From contig CAZALE010000001.1 of NCBI GenBank assembly GCA_964486055.1, positions 434,001 through 498,000 of the forward strand: a stretch of 64,000 nt of DNA. Direction: 5' to 3'. The notes under the pieces are model-generated. The model was not told where the DNA came from, ran no database searches, and saw nothing but the letters and a program-made list of their open reading frames with translations. Source of the stretch: J014 sp964486055 (GTDB lineage Bacteria > Acidobacteriota > Blastocatellia > Pyrinomonadales > Pyrinomonadaceae). How positions within the stretch are numbered: position 1 is the stretch's first letter; each line of letters begins with the position of its first letter. Positions 1 through 7,702 of the stretch are shown here, one piece after another. A program made the position numbers and the translations under genes.

Positions 1-436
1 CGCCTAAGCTGCCTTTTTCAGGGATAAGTGGATGCACACCACGATTAAGCAAATCGAGCACAAGCTCTAATGTTTCTAGTCTGACTCCGGAATAACCACG
101 AGCCAGAGTATTTGCACGAATCAACATTATTGCCCTAGTCGTAGGAACATCAAAATTTTTTCCCACTCCTACGGCATGACTCAAGATTATGTTTTTTTGT
201 AATGTCTCGGCCTCGCTAGCTGGAATTATCTTATCCTTCAAAGCCCCAAAGCCTGTGGTTATACCGTAGGCTATTTCGCCCCTTTCTAGCAGCTTTTCGA
301 TTGCTTTTGCGCATTTATTGACTTGGTTTTTAGCTTTTTCAGAGAGCAAGACCTCAGGCTCGCCGGGTTCTCCGAATGCTACTGCTCTGACCGCCTCAAA
401 ACTTAAACTTTCTCCGTCTAAAAATATTCTCTCCAT
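1..436 (-). CDS. hutH: Histidine ammonia-lyase, N-terminal part (cut by window edge)
   Basis: Only the first 145 codons are inside the window; the frame is open to base 1. The enzyme deaminates L-histidine to urocanate in the cytosol, the first step of the Hut pathway. The visible part starts MERIFLDGESL and carries the family blocks YGITTGFGALKD (near residues 58-69), LQKNIILSHAVGVG, and the run LIRANTLARGYSGVRLE. It ends at IPEKGSLG, directly before the place where the ASG triad that forms the MIO cofactor is expected, so the catalytic loop itself is not seen. It lies 72 bp downstream of hutI on the same strand and is very probably in its operon. No clear Shine-Dalgarno precedes the ATG. 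Identification rests on these conserved blocks and on the hutI neighbour. Confidence 0.93.
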   Translation of the reverse strand, partial: MERIFLDGESLSFEAVRAVAFGEPGEPEVLLSEKAKNQVNKCAKAIEKLLERGEIAYGITTGFGALKDKIIPASEAETLQKNIILSHAVGVGKNFDVPTTRAIMLIRANTLARGYSGVRLETLELVLDLLNRGVHPLIPEKGSLG

Positions 437-508
437 TCGTTTGAAAACCAAAGATATCTCAACATTTATCTGATAACACACTCTTTACTTTTGATGAAAT
501 CACAGAGT

Positions 509-1771
509 TTAACAAATAACTGCCTTTCCTTTTTTATATACCTTCTGAATTGGGTTTGATCCAAGTTCGTAAACGATCTCTCTATAGTCACTCGTGTCGA
601 AAAGCAACAAATCTGCCTGCTTACCAATTTCAATCGATCCGACATGATCTTGTAATCCAACGGCAAATGCGGCATTTATGGTACATGCGTTTATGACCTC
701 TGAGGGTAAGAGCTTCTGATACCGACAAGCAATTGCCATGGCGAGTGTCATCGAAGAACATGGCGAACTGCCGGGATTATAATCTGTAGAAATTGCGATT
801 GCACAACCTGAATCAATCAAGTTGCGCGCATTAGCAAATTCAGTATAGCCGAGATGAAAATTCACGGTAGGGGTAATTACTCCGATTGTGTCAGAATTTG
901 CAAGGAGTCGTATCTCATGCCTGCTGATTTTATCTAAATGATCGATTGAAGTAGCTCCTAGAGAAATTGCTACAGTCGCTGCACCAAGATTTGAAAATTC
1001 ATCAACATGTGCCTTTAGCTTAAATCCCAAATCCTTGGCTCTCTGCAGAATTTCGGTCGATTGTTTGAGATCAAATGCATTTTTTTCGCAGAAGACATCT
1101 GCAAAGAATACTTCCACTCTATTTTTGCGAAGAAGCTCCAGGGCTTTGGGTAGCATTTCTTCACAGATTAATTCAACGTATTTGTCAGGGTCTTGCTTGA
1201 ATTCGTCAGGAATTGCATGCGCCGGCATGAAAGTTGGTACGATGTCTACCTGATTTTTATCTTTCAACTCCAAGATAGCTTGTAGTAATCGTAGCTCAGT
1301 CTCTGTGTCCAAACCATATCCAGTTTTTATCTCACAGGTTGTGATGCCAGATTTTATCAGTTTCTCAAGTCTTTTCTGACTCTCTGCTATCAATTGAGAA
1401 AGCTCAGCATTACGAGTCTGCTTAACAGTGGATAAAATCCCGCCCCCTGACGCGAGAATATCAATATAACTCATCCCTTTGATTTTCATCTCAAATTCCT
1501 CTAGACGATTGCCTGCAAAAACCAAATGAGTATGAGATTCAACGAAGCCCGGCATCAAAATGCCACCTTTTGCATCGATCTCATCTTTTGCGACAAACTT
1601 GCTGAGGATTTCTGAGCTATTGCTCACGTCGACTATTTTTCCCGCATCAATCGCTATAGCACCATCTCTTATGATGCCTAGCTCCCTCATCGCACGACCA
1701 CGTTTTGGCTTGCCGTCGTTAGAACAACTCAGTAGCTGAGCGTTGTGAATCACTAAATCAATTTTTTTCAT
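509..1771 (-). CDS. hutI: Imidazolonepropionase
   Basis: This 420-residue amidohydrolase-superfamily enzyme hydrolyses 4-imidazolone-5-propanoate to N-formimidoyl-L-glutamate in histidine degradation. The sequence shows the metal-binding HTH pair in FVESHTHLVFAGNR (His80 and His82), the block EIKTGYGLDTETELR, the metal ligand region LKAHVDEFSN near residue 250, and the active-site Asp in STDYNPGSSP. Length equals the family norm (about 400-420). It is transcribed before hutH. Urocanase (hutU) and the formiminoglutamate step are not in the window. The ATG at 1771 begins MKKIDLVI; there is no clear ribosome binding site. A TATATAAA-like -10 element lies about 40 bp upstream. Confidence 0.95.
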   Translation of the reverse strand: MKKIDLVIHNAQLLSCSNDGKPKRGRAMRELGIIRDGAIAIDAGKIVDVSNSSEILSKFVAKDEIDAKGGILMPGFVESHTHLVFAGNRLEEFEMKIKGMSYIDILASGGGILSTVKQTRNAELSQLIAESQKRLEKLIKSGITTCEIKTGYGLDTETELRLLQAILELKDKNQVDIVPTFMPAHAIPDEFKQDPDKYVELICEEMLPKALELLRKNRVEVFFADVFCEKNAFDLKQSTEILQRAKDLGFKLKAHVDEFSNLGAATVAISLGATSIDHLDKISRHEIRLLANSDTIGVITPTVNFHLGYTEFANARNLIDSGCAIAISTDYNPGSSPCSSMTLAMAIACRYQKLLPSEVINACTINAAFAVGLQDHVGSIEIGKQADLLLFDTSDYREIVYELGSNPIQKVYKKGKAVIC

Positions 1772-1920
1772 AAAATAAACAAATTTTTTATTGCAAAACG
1801 TTGTTTATATAAGTTATCATCTTAGAGGCGCTTAAGATTTTCAAAGTTAAGCACAGGTCTCAGGTATTTGCAAGCGATATCTTAAACCGAAAACGGAGAT
1901 TTCTGCTAATAAGAAGCAGA

Positions 1921-2016
1921 AGAAACCTTAACCGAAAAGGCAACCACGCAGAAATGCGATGGGCGCAAAGCCGCGAGTCTTTACAGAGACTGTCGGGCTA
2001 CCGAAGTGAGGTTTCT
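1921..2016 (+). ncRNA. GEMM-I class (cyclic di-GMP-I type) riboswitch in the 5' UTR of the CAP protein
   Basis: The stretch has the hallmarks of the GEMM-I aptamer in order: GGCAACC (1939-1945), a GNRA-capped stem built from CCACGCA and TGCGATGG around loop GAAA (1951-1954), the signature CGCAAAGCC (1964-1972), a second hairpin AGTCT...AGACT, and the 3' block CGGGCTACCGA (1994-2004). The outer stem pairs AGAAACCT (1921-1928) perfectly with AGGTTTCT (2009-2016). The 3' arm contains the GAGG ribosome binding site and ends at the base before ATG 2017. If ligand stabilises this stem, as known for the class, translation would be turned off. By my alignment to the V. cholerae Vc2 aptamer the ligand-reading G20 is kept (G1939), which favours c-di-GMP over 3',3'-cGAMP, while the base aligned with A47 is G and one A is missing in the GGCAAACC block. 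A hairpin (1901-1907 with 1915-1921) abuts the aptamer on the 5' side. Confidence 0.85.
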
Positions 2017-2574
2017 ATGAAGAAAATTTTTATTTTAGTAATTTTAGGAATTTGTATTTTTAACGTTAATGCGCAGACTCAATCAATAGCCGCGCAGCTA
2101 CTGAATCTCATAAGTAGTACTGCAGACAGTATAAGTCTAATTAAAACTCATGCAGTCAGCTCAAAGAGGACATCCTTAGAAGAGCTAGAGAGGCGAGCCT
2201 TTGAGATCTTGAACCAGAGAAGGATAGAACAAGGATTGCCCCCATTAGTCTGGAATCCGGAACTTGCGATGGTGGCGAGGTTACATTCTGAAAACATGGC
2301 TAGGAATAAATTTTTCAGTCATGTGGGAATTGATGGTTCTTTAGTGAGTGACCGAGCGGGTCTATTTGGTATCAAAAAATGGCGTGCAATCGGTGAAAAC
2401 ATAGCTTACAATCGTGGGTTTGACGATCCTGTTTCATTTGCATGCGATGGATGGATGAAGTCAGATGGTCATAGAGAGAATCTTTTATCCGTAAGGTGGA
2501 AAGAAAGCGCTGTTGGCATTGCCATAGCTGAAGATGGAACATACTACTTTACTCAAGTTTTCCTTGAAAGATGA
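2017..2574 (+). CDS. Secreted CAP (SCP/PR-1) domain protein
   Basis: The protein of 185 residues starts MKKIFILVILGICIF, a signal peptide probably cut after NVNA, followed by a short linker and a CAP domain over roughly residues 55-185. Conserved CAP elements are visible: LHSENMARNKFFSHVG, GENIAYNRG, DGHRENLLS and the C-terminal strand YFTQVFLER. The H/E/E/H cavity residues appear present. Bacterial CAP proteins are exported; their biochemical role is mostly unknown. The frame stays open upstream to 1954, but that part is the riboswitch and would encode a non-family sequence, so the start is ATG 2017 with GAGG at 2008-2011. Expression is probably controlled by the riboswitch. The gene is monocistronic as far as can be seen; a scaffold gap follows 64 bp after the stop. 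Confidence 0.88.
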   Translation: MKKIFILVILGICIFNVNAQTQSIAAQLLNLISSTADSISLIKTHAVSSKRTSLEELERRAFEILNQRRIEQGLPPLVWNPELAMVARLHSENMARNKFFSHVGIDGSLVSDRAGLFGIKKWRAIGENIAYNRGFDDPVSFACDGWMKSDGHRENLLSVRWKESAVGIAIAEDGTYYFTQVFLER

Positions 2575-2583
2575 GAGCCTTTG

Positions 2584-2793
2584 AATGAAAAAACTCAAAT
2601 GTCTAACGCGCAGAGGCTTGTAAAGGAAACATAGAAATNNNNNNNNNNNNNNNNNNNNNNNNNNNNNNNNNNNNNNNNNNNNNNNNNNNNNNNNNNNNNN
2701 NNNNNNNNNNNNNNNNNNNNNNNNNNNNNNNNNNNNNNAATGAAAAAACTCAAATGTCTAACGCGCAGAGGCTTGTAAAGGAAACATAGAAAT
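2584..2793. other. Scaffold gap (100 N) flanked by identical 55-bp contig ends
   Basis: Bases 2639-2738 are N. The 55 bases before the gap (2584-2638) are identical to the 55 bases after it (2739-2793). An exact 55-base overlap of two contig ends is what a de Bruijn assembler with k=55 leaves at an unresolved node. The gap length of 100 is a placeholder, and the real sequence may contain only one copy. The flanks hold no recognisable gene, and the rest of the interval up to ispE at 3083 is AT-rich with no supported feature. Confidence 0.9.
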
Positions 2794-3082
2794 CGATACT
2801 CAAAATGTGGATTCACTATAAAGTCGGGAGACCAGGCTAGCCTAAAATTAGATCTGTCTTTGATTACCTTTTCTCTTCATACTTGCTGTCAAGTTAATTG
2901 TTTCACTGTAGATATAAGCACTTCGCAGCTATTCTTTTTAAAGTCACCTCGATTATAACTTCACACAACCTCGAATGAGATTGGTTAAAATAATGGCGCT
3001 TTGTTTGCTGCTTGAAGTGTAAATGCTTGTTATACTGAAGTTTGGTTGCAATGAAATTAGTTGCCTTACTTATCCGAATAGC

Positions 3083-3976
3083 ATGAAATTTACGCTACCT
3101 GCATTTGCGAAAATCAACTGGTTCTTGCGGATTTTAGGTAAGAGAGATGATGGATATCATCAGATATGCACAGCGTTTCAGACCGTCTCTCTTTCCGATG
3201 AGATTGAGTTTTCAGAGGCAGATGACATTGTATTGACGTGTGATGATCCGACTTTACCAATTAAAGATAATTTGGTTTTAAGAGCAGCAAGATTATTGCG
3301 TGATTGTTTTGATGTCAAAAAAGGCGCACTGATTCATCTAAAGAAAAAAATTCCGTCTCCGGGAGGATTGGCTGGTGGCTCTAGCGATGCAATCACGACA
3401 TTGATCGGTTTATGCCGATTGTGGAATTTGAGATTAAAGTTTACCGAACTATTAGAGATAGCTGAACAGATTGGATCGGATGCGCCATTCTTTCTTTACG
3501 GTGGCACGTGTTTAGGGGTCGGGCGGGGGACTGAAATAATCCCCGTGGATGAAATAGAGGAAAAGTTTATCTTGATAGTTACACCAAAGGTTTCGATATC
3601 GACTGCTGAAGCCTATCAAAGATTAGGTCTTCCAAACTTGACAAATTTTGATCCGGTGGATAACCTAAAGTTTTGCTACAGCGAGATAGAAAATTTCAAG
3701 AAGCTGTCGATAACATCGAATGATTTTGAAAAGACGATTTTTGAAATCGCGCCTGAGATTAAGCAGGTGAAGAAAACTCTTTTAGAGCAAGGCGCGCGAT
3801 TAGCTCAGCTATCAGGGAGCGGAGCAAGCGTTTTTGCGGTATTTGAAAGTGAAACTACACGGCAAACAGCTATGAGAAACATCAAGCATGAATGGAAAAA
3901 GTTTGCCGTAACGACTGTGTCGCGAGGGATTTATCAAGAAGCCCTCGCTCTTCGCTCAATCTTGATTGATGGGTGA
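3083..3976 (+). CDS. ispE: 4-diphosphocytidyl-2-C-methyl-D-erythritol kinase
   Basis: This GHMP-family kinase of the methylerythritol phosphate pathway phosphorylates CDP-ME to CDP-ME 2-phosphate in isoprenoid precursor synthesis. It is 297 residues from the chosen start. Visible motifs are the N-terminal AFAKINWFLRILGKRDDGYH with catalytic Lys10, the ATP-binding glycine loop PSPGGLAGGSSDA near residue 90, the catalytic Asp in IGSDAPFF near residue 132, and the C-terminal LSGSGASVFAVF. The frame is open to 3023, but the family begins with the MKFTLPAFAK-type strand, so ATG 3083 is preferred although no strong Shine-Dalgarno is visible. A TATACT element at about 3032 could be its -10 box. The tRNA-Gln gene follows 32 bp after the stop. 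Confidence 0.93.
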   Translation: MKFTLPAFAKINWFLRILGKRDDGYHQICTAFQTVSLSDEIEFSEADDIVLTCDDPTLPIKDNLVLRAARLLRDCFDVKKGALIHLKKKIPSPGGLAGGSSDAITTLIGLCRLWNLRLKFTELLEIAEQIGSDAPFFLYGGTCLGVGRGTEIIPVDEIEEKFILIVTPKVSISTAEAYQRLGLPNLTNFDPVDNLKFCYSEIENFKKLSITSNDFEKTIFEIAPEIKQVKKTLLEQGARLAQLSGSGASVFAVFESETTRQTAMRNIKHEWKKFAVTTVSRGIYQEALALRSILIDG

Positions 3977-4008
3977 GGATAAACAGGTTTCCGAGTAGTT
4001 ATATCGAT

Positions 4009-4083
4009 TGGGGTGTAGCCAAGTGGTAAGGCACCGGTCTTTGGAACCGGCATTCGTAGGTTCGAATCCTACCGCCCCAGCCA
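4009..4083 (+). tRNA. tRNA-Gln (anticodon TTG)
   Basis: A full cloverleaf is readable. The acceptor stem TGGGGTG (4009-4015) pairs with CGCCCCA (4073-4079), with one G-T pair. A D-arm with GGTAAGGC follows. The anticodon stem CCGGT/ACCGG encloses loop CTTTGGA with anticodon TTG, and the T-loop is TTCGAAT. The discriminator is G4080 and the CCA end is encoded (4081-4083). Confidence 0.97.
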
Positions 4084-4092
4084 TTTTTAATG

Positions 4093-4125
4093 AAGGACAA
4101 TTCTACTCGGAATTGTCCTTTTTTG
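4093..4125 (+). terminator. Rho-independent terminator after tRNA-Gln
   Basis: The stem AAGGACAATT (4093-4102) pairs exactly with AATTGTCCTT (4111-4120) around an 8-base loop and is followed by a T-rich tract. It separates the tRNA from prs, which starts 20 bp further on. Confidence 0.88.
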
Positions 4126-4145
4126 TTTTATAAGCAAAGGCGAAA

Positions 4146-5102
4146 ATGAGTGTCACCGGCAGTATAAAGATTTTCACTGGCAATGCGCATCCAGAGTTAG
4201 CTCGCGAGATTTGCGAGCACTTAAGCTGCGACTTGGGATTAGCCAACACATCTAGGTTTTCGGATGGTGAATTCAATTTCAGTATCGGAGAGAATGTCAG
4301 AGGAGCAGACGTTTTTATAATTCAGCCCACATGTCCGCCGACTGACACGCATCTGATGGAGCTTCTAATCATGATCGATGCCTTTATAAGGGCGTCGGCG
4401 GAGAGAGTGACAGCAGTTATTCCATATTTTGGATACGCTCGCTCAGACAAAAAAGATAAACCAAGAGTGCCGATTTCCGCGAAACTTGTAGCAAATTTGA
4501 TAACTACGGCTGGGGCTCACAGAGTAATGACAATAGATTTACACGCTGCTCAAATACAAGGTTTTTTTGACATCCCGGTTGATCATTTATTTGCAGCACC
4601 GGTGATGGTTAAGTATTTTCAGGAGAATCCACTCGAAGATTTAGTTGTTGTAGCACCTGATACGGGTGGTGCAGAGCGTGCTAGAGCATATGCAAAACGG
4701 TTGAATGCTGGTTTAGCTCTCGTGGATAAGAGGCGGGAGAAAGCCAATGTAGCTGAGGTTATGAACATTGTTGGTGATGTAAATGGAAAGAACTGCTTAA
4801 TAGTAGATGACATGTGTGACACGGGGGGCACACTATCAAAAGTTGCAGAAGCCCTGCATAAGAATGGAGCTAAAAGCATAAGAGCTTGTTTTACACACGC
4901 AGTGTTATCTGGCAATGCAGTTGAGACCATACGTAGTTCTCACATTGAAAAGCTTATCATTACTAACACTATTCCGCTCAGAGATTCTGCTAAGCAACTG
5001 GCAGATGAAGGCAGAATTGAAGTTTTAAGTGTTGCGCGCTTATTGGCCAGAGGTATTAAATCCATTCATGACGAGACTAGCGTTTCGTCATTATTCATCT
5101 AA
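4146..5102 (+). CDS. prs: Ribose-phosphate pyrophosphokinase
   Basis: The enzyme makes PRPP from ribose 5-phosphate and ATP, supplying nucleotide, histidine, tryptophan and NAD synthesis; here it probably also serves the trp genes encoded elsewhere in the window. At 318 residues it is of standard class I length. Seen motifs are FSDGEFNFSI, the flexible-loop region PYFGYARSDKKDKPR, DLHAAQIQGFFDIPVDHL, and the PRPP-binding loop LIVDDMCDTGGTL. An AAAGG ribosome binding site lies just before ATG 4146. It is the first gene of the conserved order prs-rplY-pth, followed by the ribosomal protein genes. The next gene starts 28 bp after the stop. Confidence 0.97.
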   Translation: MSVTGSIKIFTGNAHPELAREICEHLSCDLGLANTSRFSDGEFNFSIGENVRGADVFIIQPTCPPTDTHLMELLIMIDAFIRASAERVTAVIPYFGYARSDKKDKPRVPISAKLVANLITTAGAHRVMTIDLHAAQIQGFFDIPVDHLFAAPVMVKYFQENPLEDLVVVAPDTGGAERARAYAKRLNAGLALVDKRREKANVAEVMNIVGDVNGKNCLIVDDMCDTGGTLSKVAEALHKNGAKSIRACFTHAVLSGNAVETIRSSHIEKLIITNTIPLRDSAKQLADEGRIEVLSVARLLARGIKSIHDETSVSSLFI

Positions 5103-5130
5103 TCAATCATTTTTTGAGGTGGGTTTTATT

Positions 5131-5790
5131 ATGGGACAGAAAGTAACTGAAAAGATAACGGTTAAGGCTTTTAAAAGAGAAAAACTAGGAAAGGAAGCGA
5201 CTAAAAAGCTGCGTCGTGAGGGGAAAGTTCCTTTGATAGTTTATGGTGGAGGAGGAGACTGCCTACCAGTAGCAGCTAATCTCAGGGACATAGCTGCGAT
5301 ATTGCGTTCTGAGACCGGATATCACACGGTTTTTACGCTTGATGTCGAGGGAATTGGTGCGAGTGATGTGATATTTCAAGATCGGCAGATTCATCCTGTA
5401 ACTGGACGTCTGTTGCATGCAGACCTGCGACGCATTGCTAAAGGAGAAAAAATCGAGGTGGAAATCCCGATTCATCTCGTTGGAGAGCCAGAAGGTGTAA
5501 GGGTGCAAGGTGGTATCCTTGAGCAAGTTCTCCGCGAGATCAAAGTTTTGTGTGATCCACTTAACATGCCAGAGTTTATTGAGTTAGACGTCTCCAATCT
5601 AAAAGTTGGTCAGTCATTACACGTGTCAGAAGCTAAGTTTCCTGAAGGATTGGAAGTTTTAGAAGATCCAGATACTGCGATTGCCACTGTTGTTTATGTG
5701 AAAGAAGAAGAACTAGAACCTCAACTTGAGTCATCAGAACCTGAGGTCATAGGTAAGAAACAAGAGCCGAAAGAATCTAAAGAAGAATAA
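5131..5790 (+). CDS. rplY: 50S ribosomal protein L25, long CTC form
   Basis: This is the 5S rRNA-binding general-stress form of L25 (CTC/TL5 type), 219 residues. The N-terminal L25 domain contains REKLGKEATKKLRREGKVPLIVYGGG. The C-terminal beta domain contains VEIPIHLVGEPEGVRVQGGILEQ and LDVSNLKVGQSLHV, and the protein ends in an acidic tail rich in Glu and Lys. The frame is open to 5029 inside prs, but ATG 5131 has GAGGTG upstream and gives the family N-terminus. The stop codon TAA shares one base with the ATG of pth, so the two genes are translationally coupled. Confidence 0.93.
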   Translation: MGQKVTEKITVKAFKREKLGKEATKKLRREGKVPLIVYGGGGDCLPVAANLRDIAAILRSETGYHTVFTLDVEGIGASDVIFQDRQIHPVTGRLLHADLRRIAKGEKIEVEIPIHLVGEPEGVRVQGGILEQVLREIKVLCDPLNMPEFIELDVSNLKVGQSLHVSEAKFPEGLEVLEDPDTAIATVVYVKEEELEPQLESSEPEVIGKKQEPKESKEE

Positions 5791-6353
5791 TGGATACATG
5801 GCTTATCGTTGGACTCGGCAATCCTGGTAAGAAATATGAAAAGACCCGTCATAACCTCGGTTTTATGGTGGTGGACAGTCTGGCTCGAAAGATAGGTGCC
5901 CAGATTAAAAGTGAAGAATGTCGTTCCCTTATTGGGAATGCTAAAATTGAAAATTTCGATGTAGAGCTTGTAAAACCACAGACCTTTATGAACCTAAGTG
6001 GTGAAGCTATTGCGTGCTTATTAAAGCGTCAGGAGCGCTCAATCGAAAAGATGGTTGTTATAGTGGATGATTTAGCTCTGCCACTTGGCAAAATCCGCAT
6101 TAGGAGAAAAGGTTCATCGGGCGGACATAATGGATTAAAGTCAATCATTTCCTCGTTAGGAACTGAGGAGTTTATAAGATTGAGAATTGGTATACGCCCT
6201 GATCATGAAATCTCAGACACCAGGCAGTTTGTCTTAGAGAATTTCTCTGATGAGGACATGCCTGCGGTTGAAGAGGTTTTACAAAAAAGCACTGATGCGA
6301 TTTGCTCGATTATCTTAGAAGGCGTCGATAAAGCAATGGTAAAGTTTAATTAA
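5790..6353 (+). CDS. pth: Peptidyl-tRNA hydrolase
   Basis: It releases tRNA from prematurely dissociated peptidyl-tRNA. The 187-residue protein shows the family start WLIVGLGNPGKKYEKTRHNLGF with catalytic His21, the tRNA-binding Asn in KPQTFMNLSGE, the catalytic Asp in VDDLALPLGKIRIR near residue 93, and the GSSGGHNGLKSI block. Length is typical. The start overlaps the rplY stop by one base, and the rpsF leader follows directly. Confidence 0.96.
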   Translation: MDTWLIVGLGNPGKKYEKTRHNLGFMVVDSLARKIGAQIKSEECRSLIGNAKIENFDVELVKPQTFMNLSGEAIACLLKRQERSIEKMVVIVDDLALPLGKIRIRRKGSSGGHNGLKSIISSLGTEEFIRLRIGIRPDHEISDTRQFVLENFSDEDMPAVEEVLQKSTDAICSIILEGVDKAMVKFN

Positions 6354-6377
6354 GATTTGAAGGGAGGAAACTTAAAG

Positions 6378-6794
6378 TTGGAAAAGAGAGTTTATGAAAT
6401 GATGTATATTGCGATTCCAGAGATCAGCGATGATGAGTTGGCAAAGTTGAATGATTCTTTGCAAAAAGTCATCGAGAGTCAGGGTGGAAAAATCATAAAG
6501 ATAGAGGATTGGGGTAAGCGACGGCTTGCCTACGAAATAAAGCATAAGAAAGAAGGTCGTTACGTGCTGTTTGAGATAGAAGGCTCTGGCAGGGAAATCG
6601 CTGAGCTAGAAAGAAGAATGCGCGTCAACGACTACATAATGCGGTACATGACCGTTCGTGTTGATTTAGATAGAAAAGCAGCAGAAAAAGCACGTAAGAA
6701 ACGCGAAAAGCGTAGAGTTAAGGTAGGTAAAGCTGCTAACACAAATAGCGCTACGCAAACCATTAATCAAGAATATGAGTTAGAAGGAGAATAG
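6378..6794 (+). CDS. rpsF: 30S ribosomal protein S6
   Basis: S6 binds the platform of the 30S subunit as a heterodimer with S18. The core (KRVYEMMYIAIPEISDDE, GKIIKIEDWGKRRLAYEIKHKKEGRYVLF, NDYIMRYMTVRVD) is intact and is followed by a basic, then acidic tail of about 35 residues. The start is a TTG at 6378. An optimal AGGGAGG at 6361-6367 sits 10 bases before it, whereas a TTG at 6357 lies upstream of that site and would add residues the family lacks. The protein is 138 residues long. It forms a cluster with rpsR and rplI; the ssb gene often found between rpsF and rpsR in other phyla is absent. Confidence 0.94.
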   Translation: MEKRVYEMMYIAIPEISDDELAKLNDSLQKVIESQGGKIIKIEDWGKRRLAYEIKHKKEGRYVLFEIEGSGREIAELERRMRVNDYIMRYMTVRVDLDRKAAEKARKKREKRRVKVGKAANTNSATQTINQEYELEGE

Positions 6795-6797
6795 ATT

Positions 6798-7073
6798 ATG
6801 GAACCGGAAAAAGAATTAGAGATGAAGGAAATCATGGAAGCTGAGCTTGCTAAGACCACAATTCAAAGAACTGGTGCCAAGAATCGTTTGCAAATAGAAA
6901 TCCCTGATTACATAGACTGGAAAGACGTGAAGTTTTTAGAACAATTCATTCCTGAGCGTGGTAAGATCATGCCACGCCGAATTTCTGGCGTCACTGCTAT
7001 GCAGCAACGCAAAATTGCACGAGCAATAAAACGTGCCCGAATAATGGCTCTGTTGCCATTTGTTAAAGATTAG
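6798..7073 (+). CDS. rpsR: 30S ribosomal protein S18
   Basis: The 91-residue protein has the S18 core IDWKDVKFLEQFIPERGKIMPRR followed by RKIARAIKRARIMALLPFV. The N-terminal extension of about 30 residues is acidic. No zinc-type cysteines are present, so this is a C-minus form. It starts 3 bp after rpsF ends and is presumably co-transcribed and co-assembled with S6. Confidence 0.95.
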   Translation: MEPEKELEMKEIMEAELAKTTIQRTGAKNRLQIEIPDYIDWKDVKFLEQFIPERGKIMPRRISGVTAMQQRKIARAIKRARIMALLPFVKD

Positions 7074-7094
7074 AGTTAAGGAGAATTAGGAAAA

Positions 7095-7655
7095 ATGGCT
7101 ACGATAACAGTCTTATTGCGTGAGGATATAGACAATCTCGGCGGACGCGGTGAGATAGTAAAGGTAAAAGCAGGTTATGCTAGAAACTATTTATTGCCTC
7201 GAAACCTAGCAGTTCTTGCAACAAAGGGAAACATTCGGCAGATAGAGCAGGAAAGAGCTGCATTACTTAAGAAAGCAGCTAAAGAAAAGGCAACAGCACA
7301 AGCTCAGGCTGAACAAATGAAAGAATTGAAGCTTGTGTTTGAGCGTAAGGCCGGTGAGCATGGAGTTTTGTTTGGCTCTGTAACATCGATGGATATAGCC
7401 GAAGCCCTTCAACAAAAAGGCTACGAAATCGATAGAAAGAAGATTTCGCTGAAAGAGGCCATAAAGGAGATAGGAGATTACATAGTTCCTGTAAAACTTC
7501 ATCGAGAGGTAATTTTCGAGCTTCCTATTTCAGTCATACCTGAAGGCGGTGTAATACCAGCTAAAGCGGAAGAGAGAAAAGAAGACGACGAAGTCAGTGA
7601 AACAACTTCAAAAGAGCAAACAAAGTCGAAGTCTAGAAAAAGAGAGAAAAAATAA
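7095..7655 (+). CDS. rplI: 50S ribosomal protein L9
   Basis: L9 binds 23S rRNA near the L1 stalk. The N-terminal domain has VLLREDIDNLGGRGEIVKVKAGYARNYLLPRNLA, followed by the long connecting helix and the C-terminal domain LFGSVTSMDIAEALQQKG. The chain is 186 residues against a usual 148-150. The surplus is a charged C-terminal tail (KAEERKEDDEVSE... ending SRKREKK). AAGGAG at 7079-7084 is its ribosome binding site. It closes the rpsF-rpsR-rplI group, and a terminator hairpin follows. Confidence 0.95.
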   Translation: MATITVLLREDIDNLGGRGEIVKVKAGYARNYLLPRNLAVLATKGNIRQIEQERAALLKKAAKEKATAQAQAEQMKELKLVFERKAGEHGVLFGSVTSMDIAEALQQKGYEIDRKKISLKEAIKEIGDYIVPVKLHREVIFELPISVIPEGGVIPAKAEERKEDDEVSETTSKEQTKSKSRKREKK

Positions 7656-7702
7656 CATCTTTTTAATTCTTTGTTGAGAGCTAGTACCTTTGTTGTTATC
7701 AG

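Noticed and set aside
1860..1880. Sigma-54-like GG/TTGCAAGC before the riboswitch
   Set aside because: The GG to GC distance is one base off and the flanking TGGCA block is absent.
1954..2016. N-terminal extension of the CAP protein (21 codons before ATG 2017)
   Set aside because: This DNA is the riboswitch; the encoded stretch precedes a normal signal peptide and the ribosome binding site lies after it.
2595..2816. Minus-strand open frame across the first N run
   Set aside because: It exists only because the same 55-bp segment stands on both sides of the gap and N codons are counted as open.
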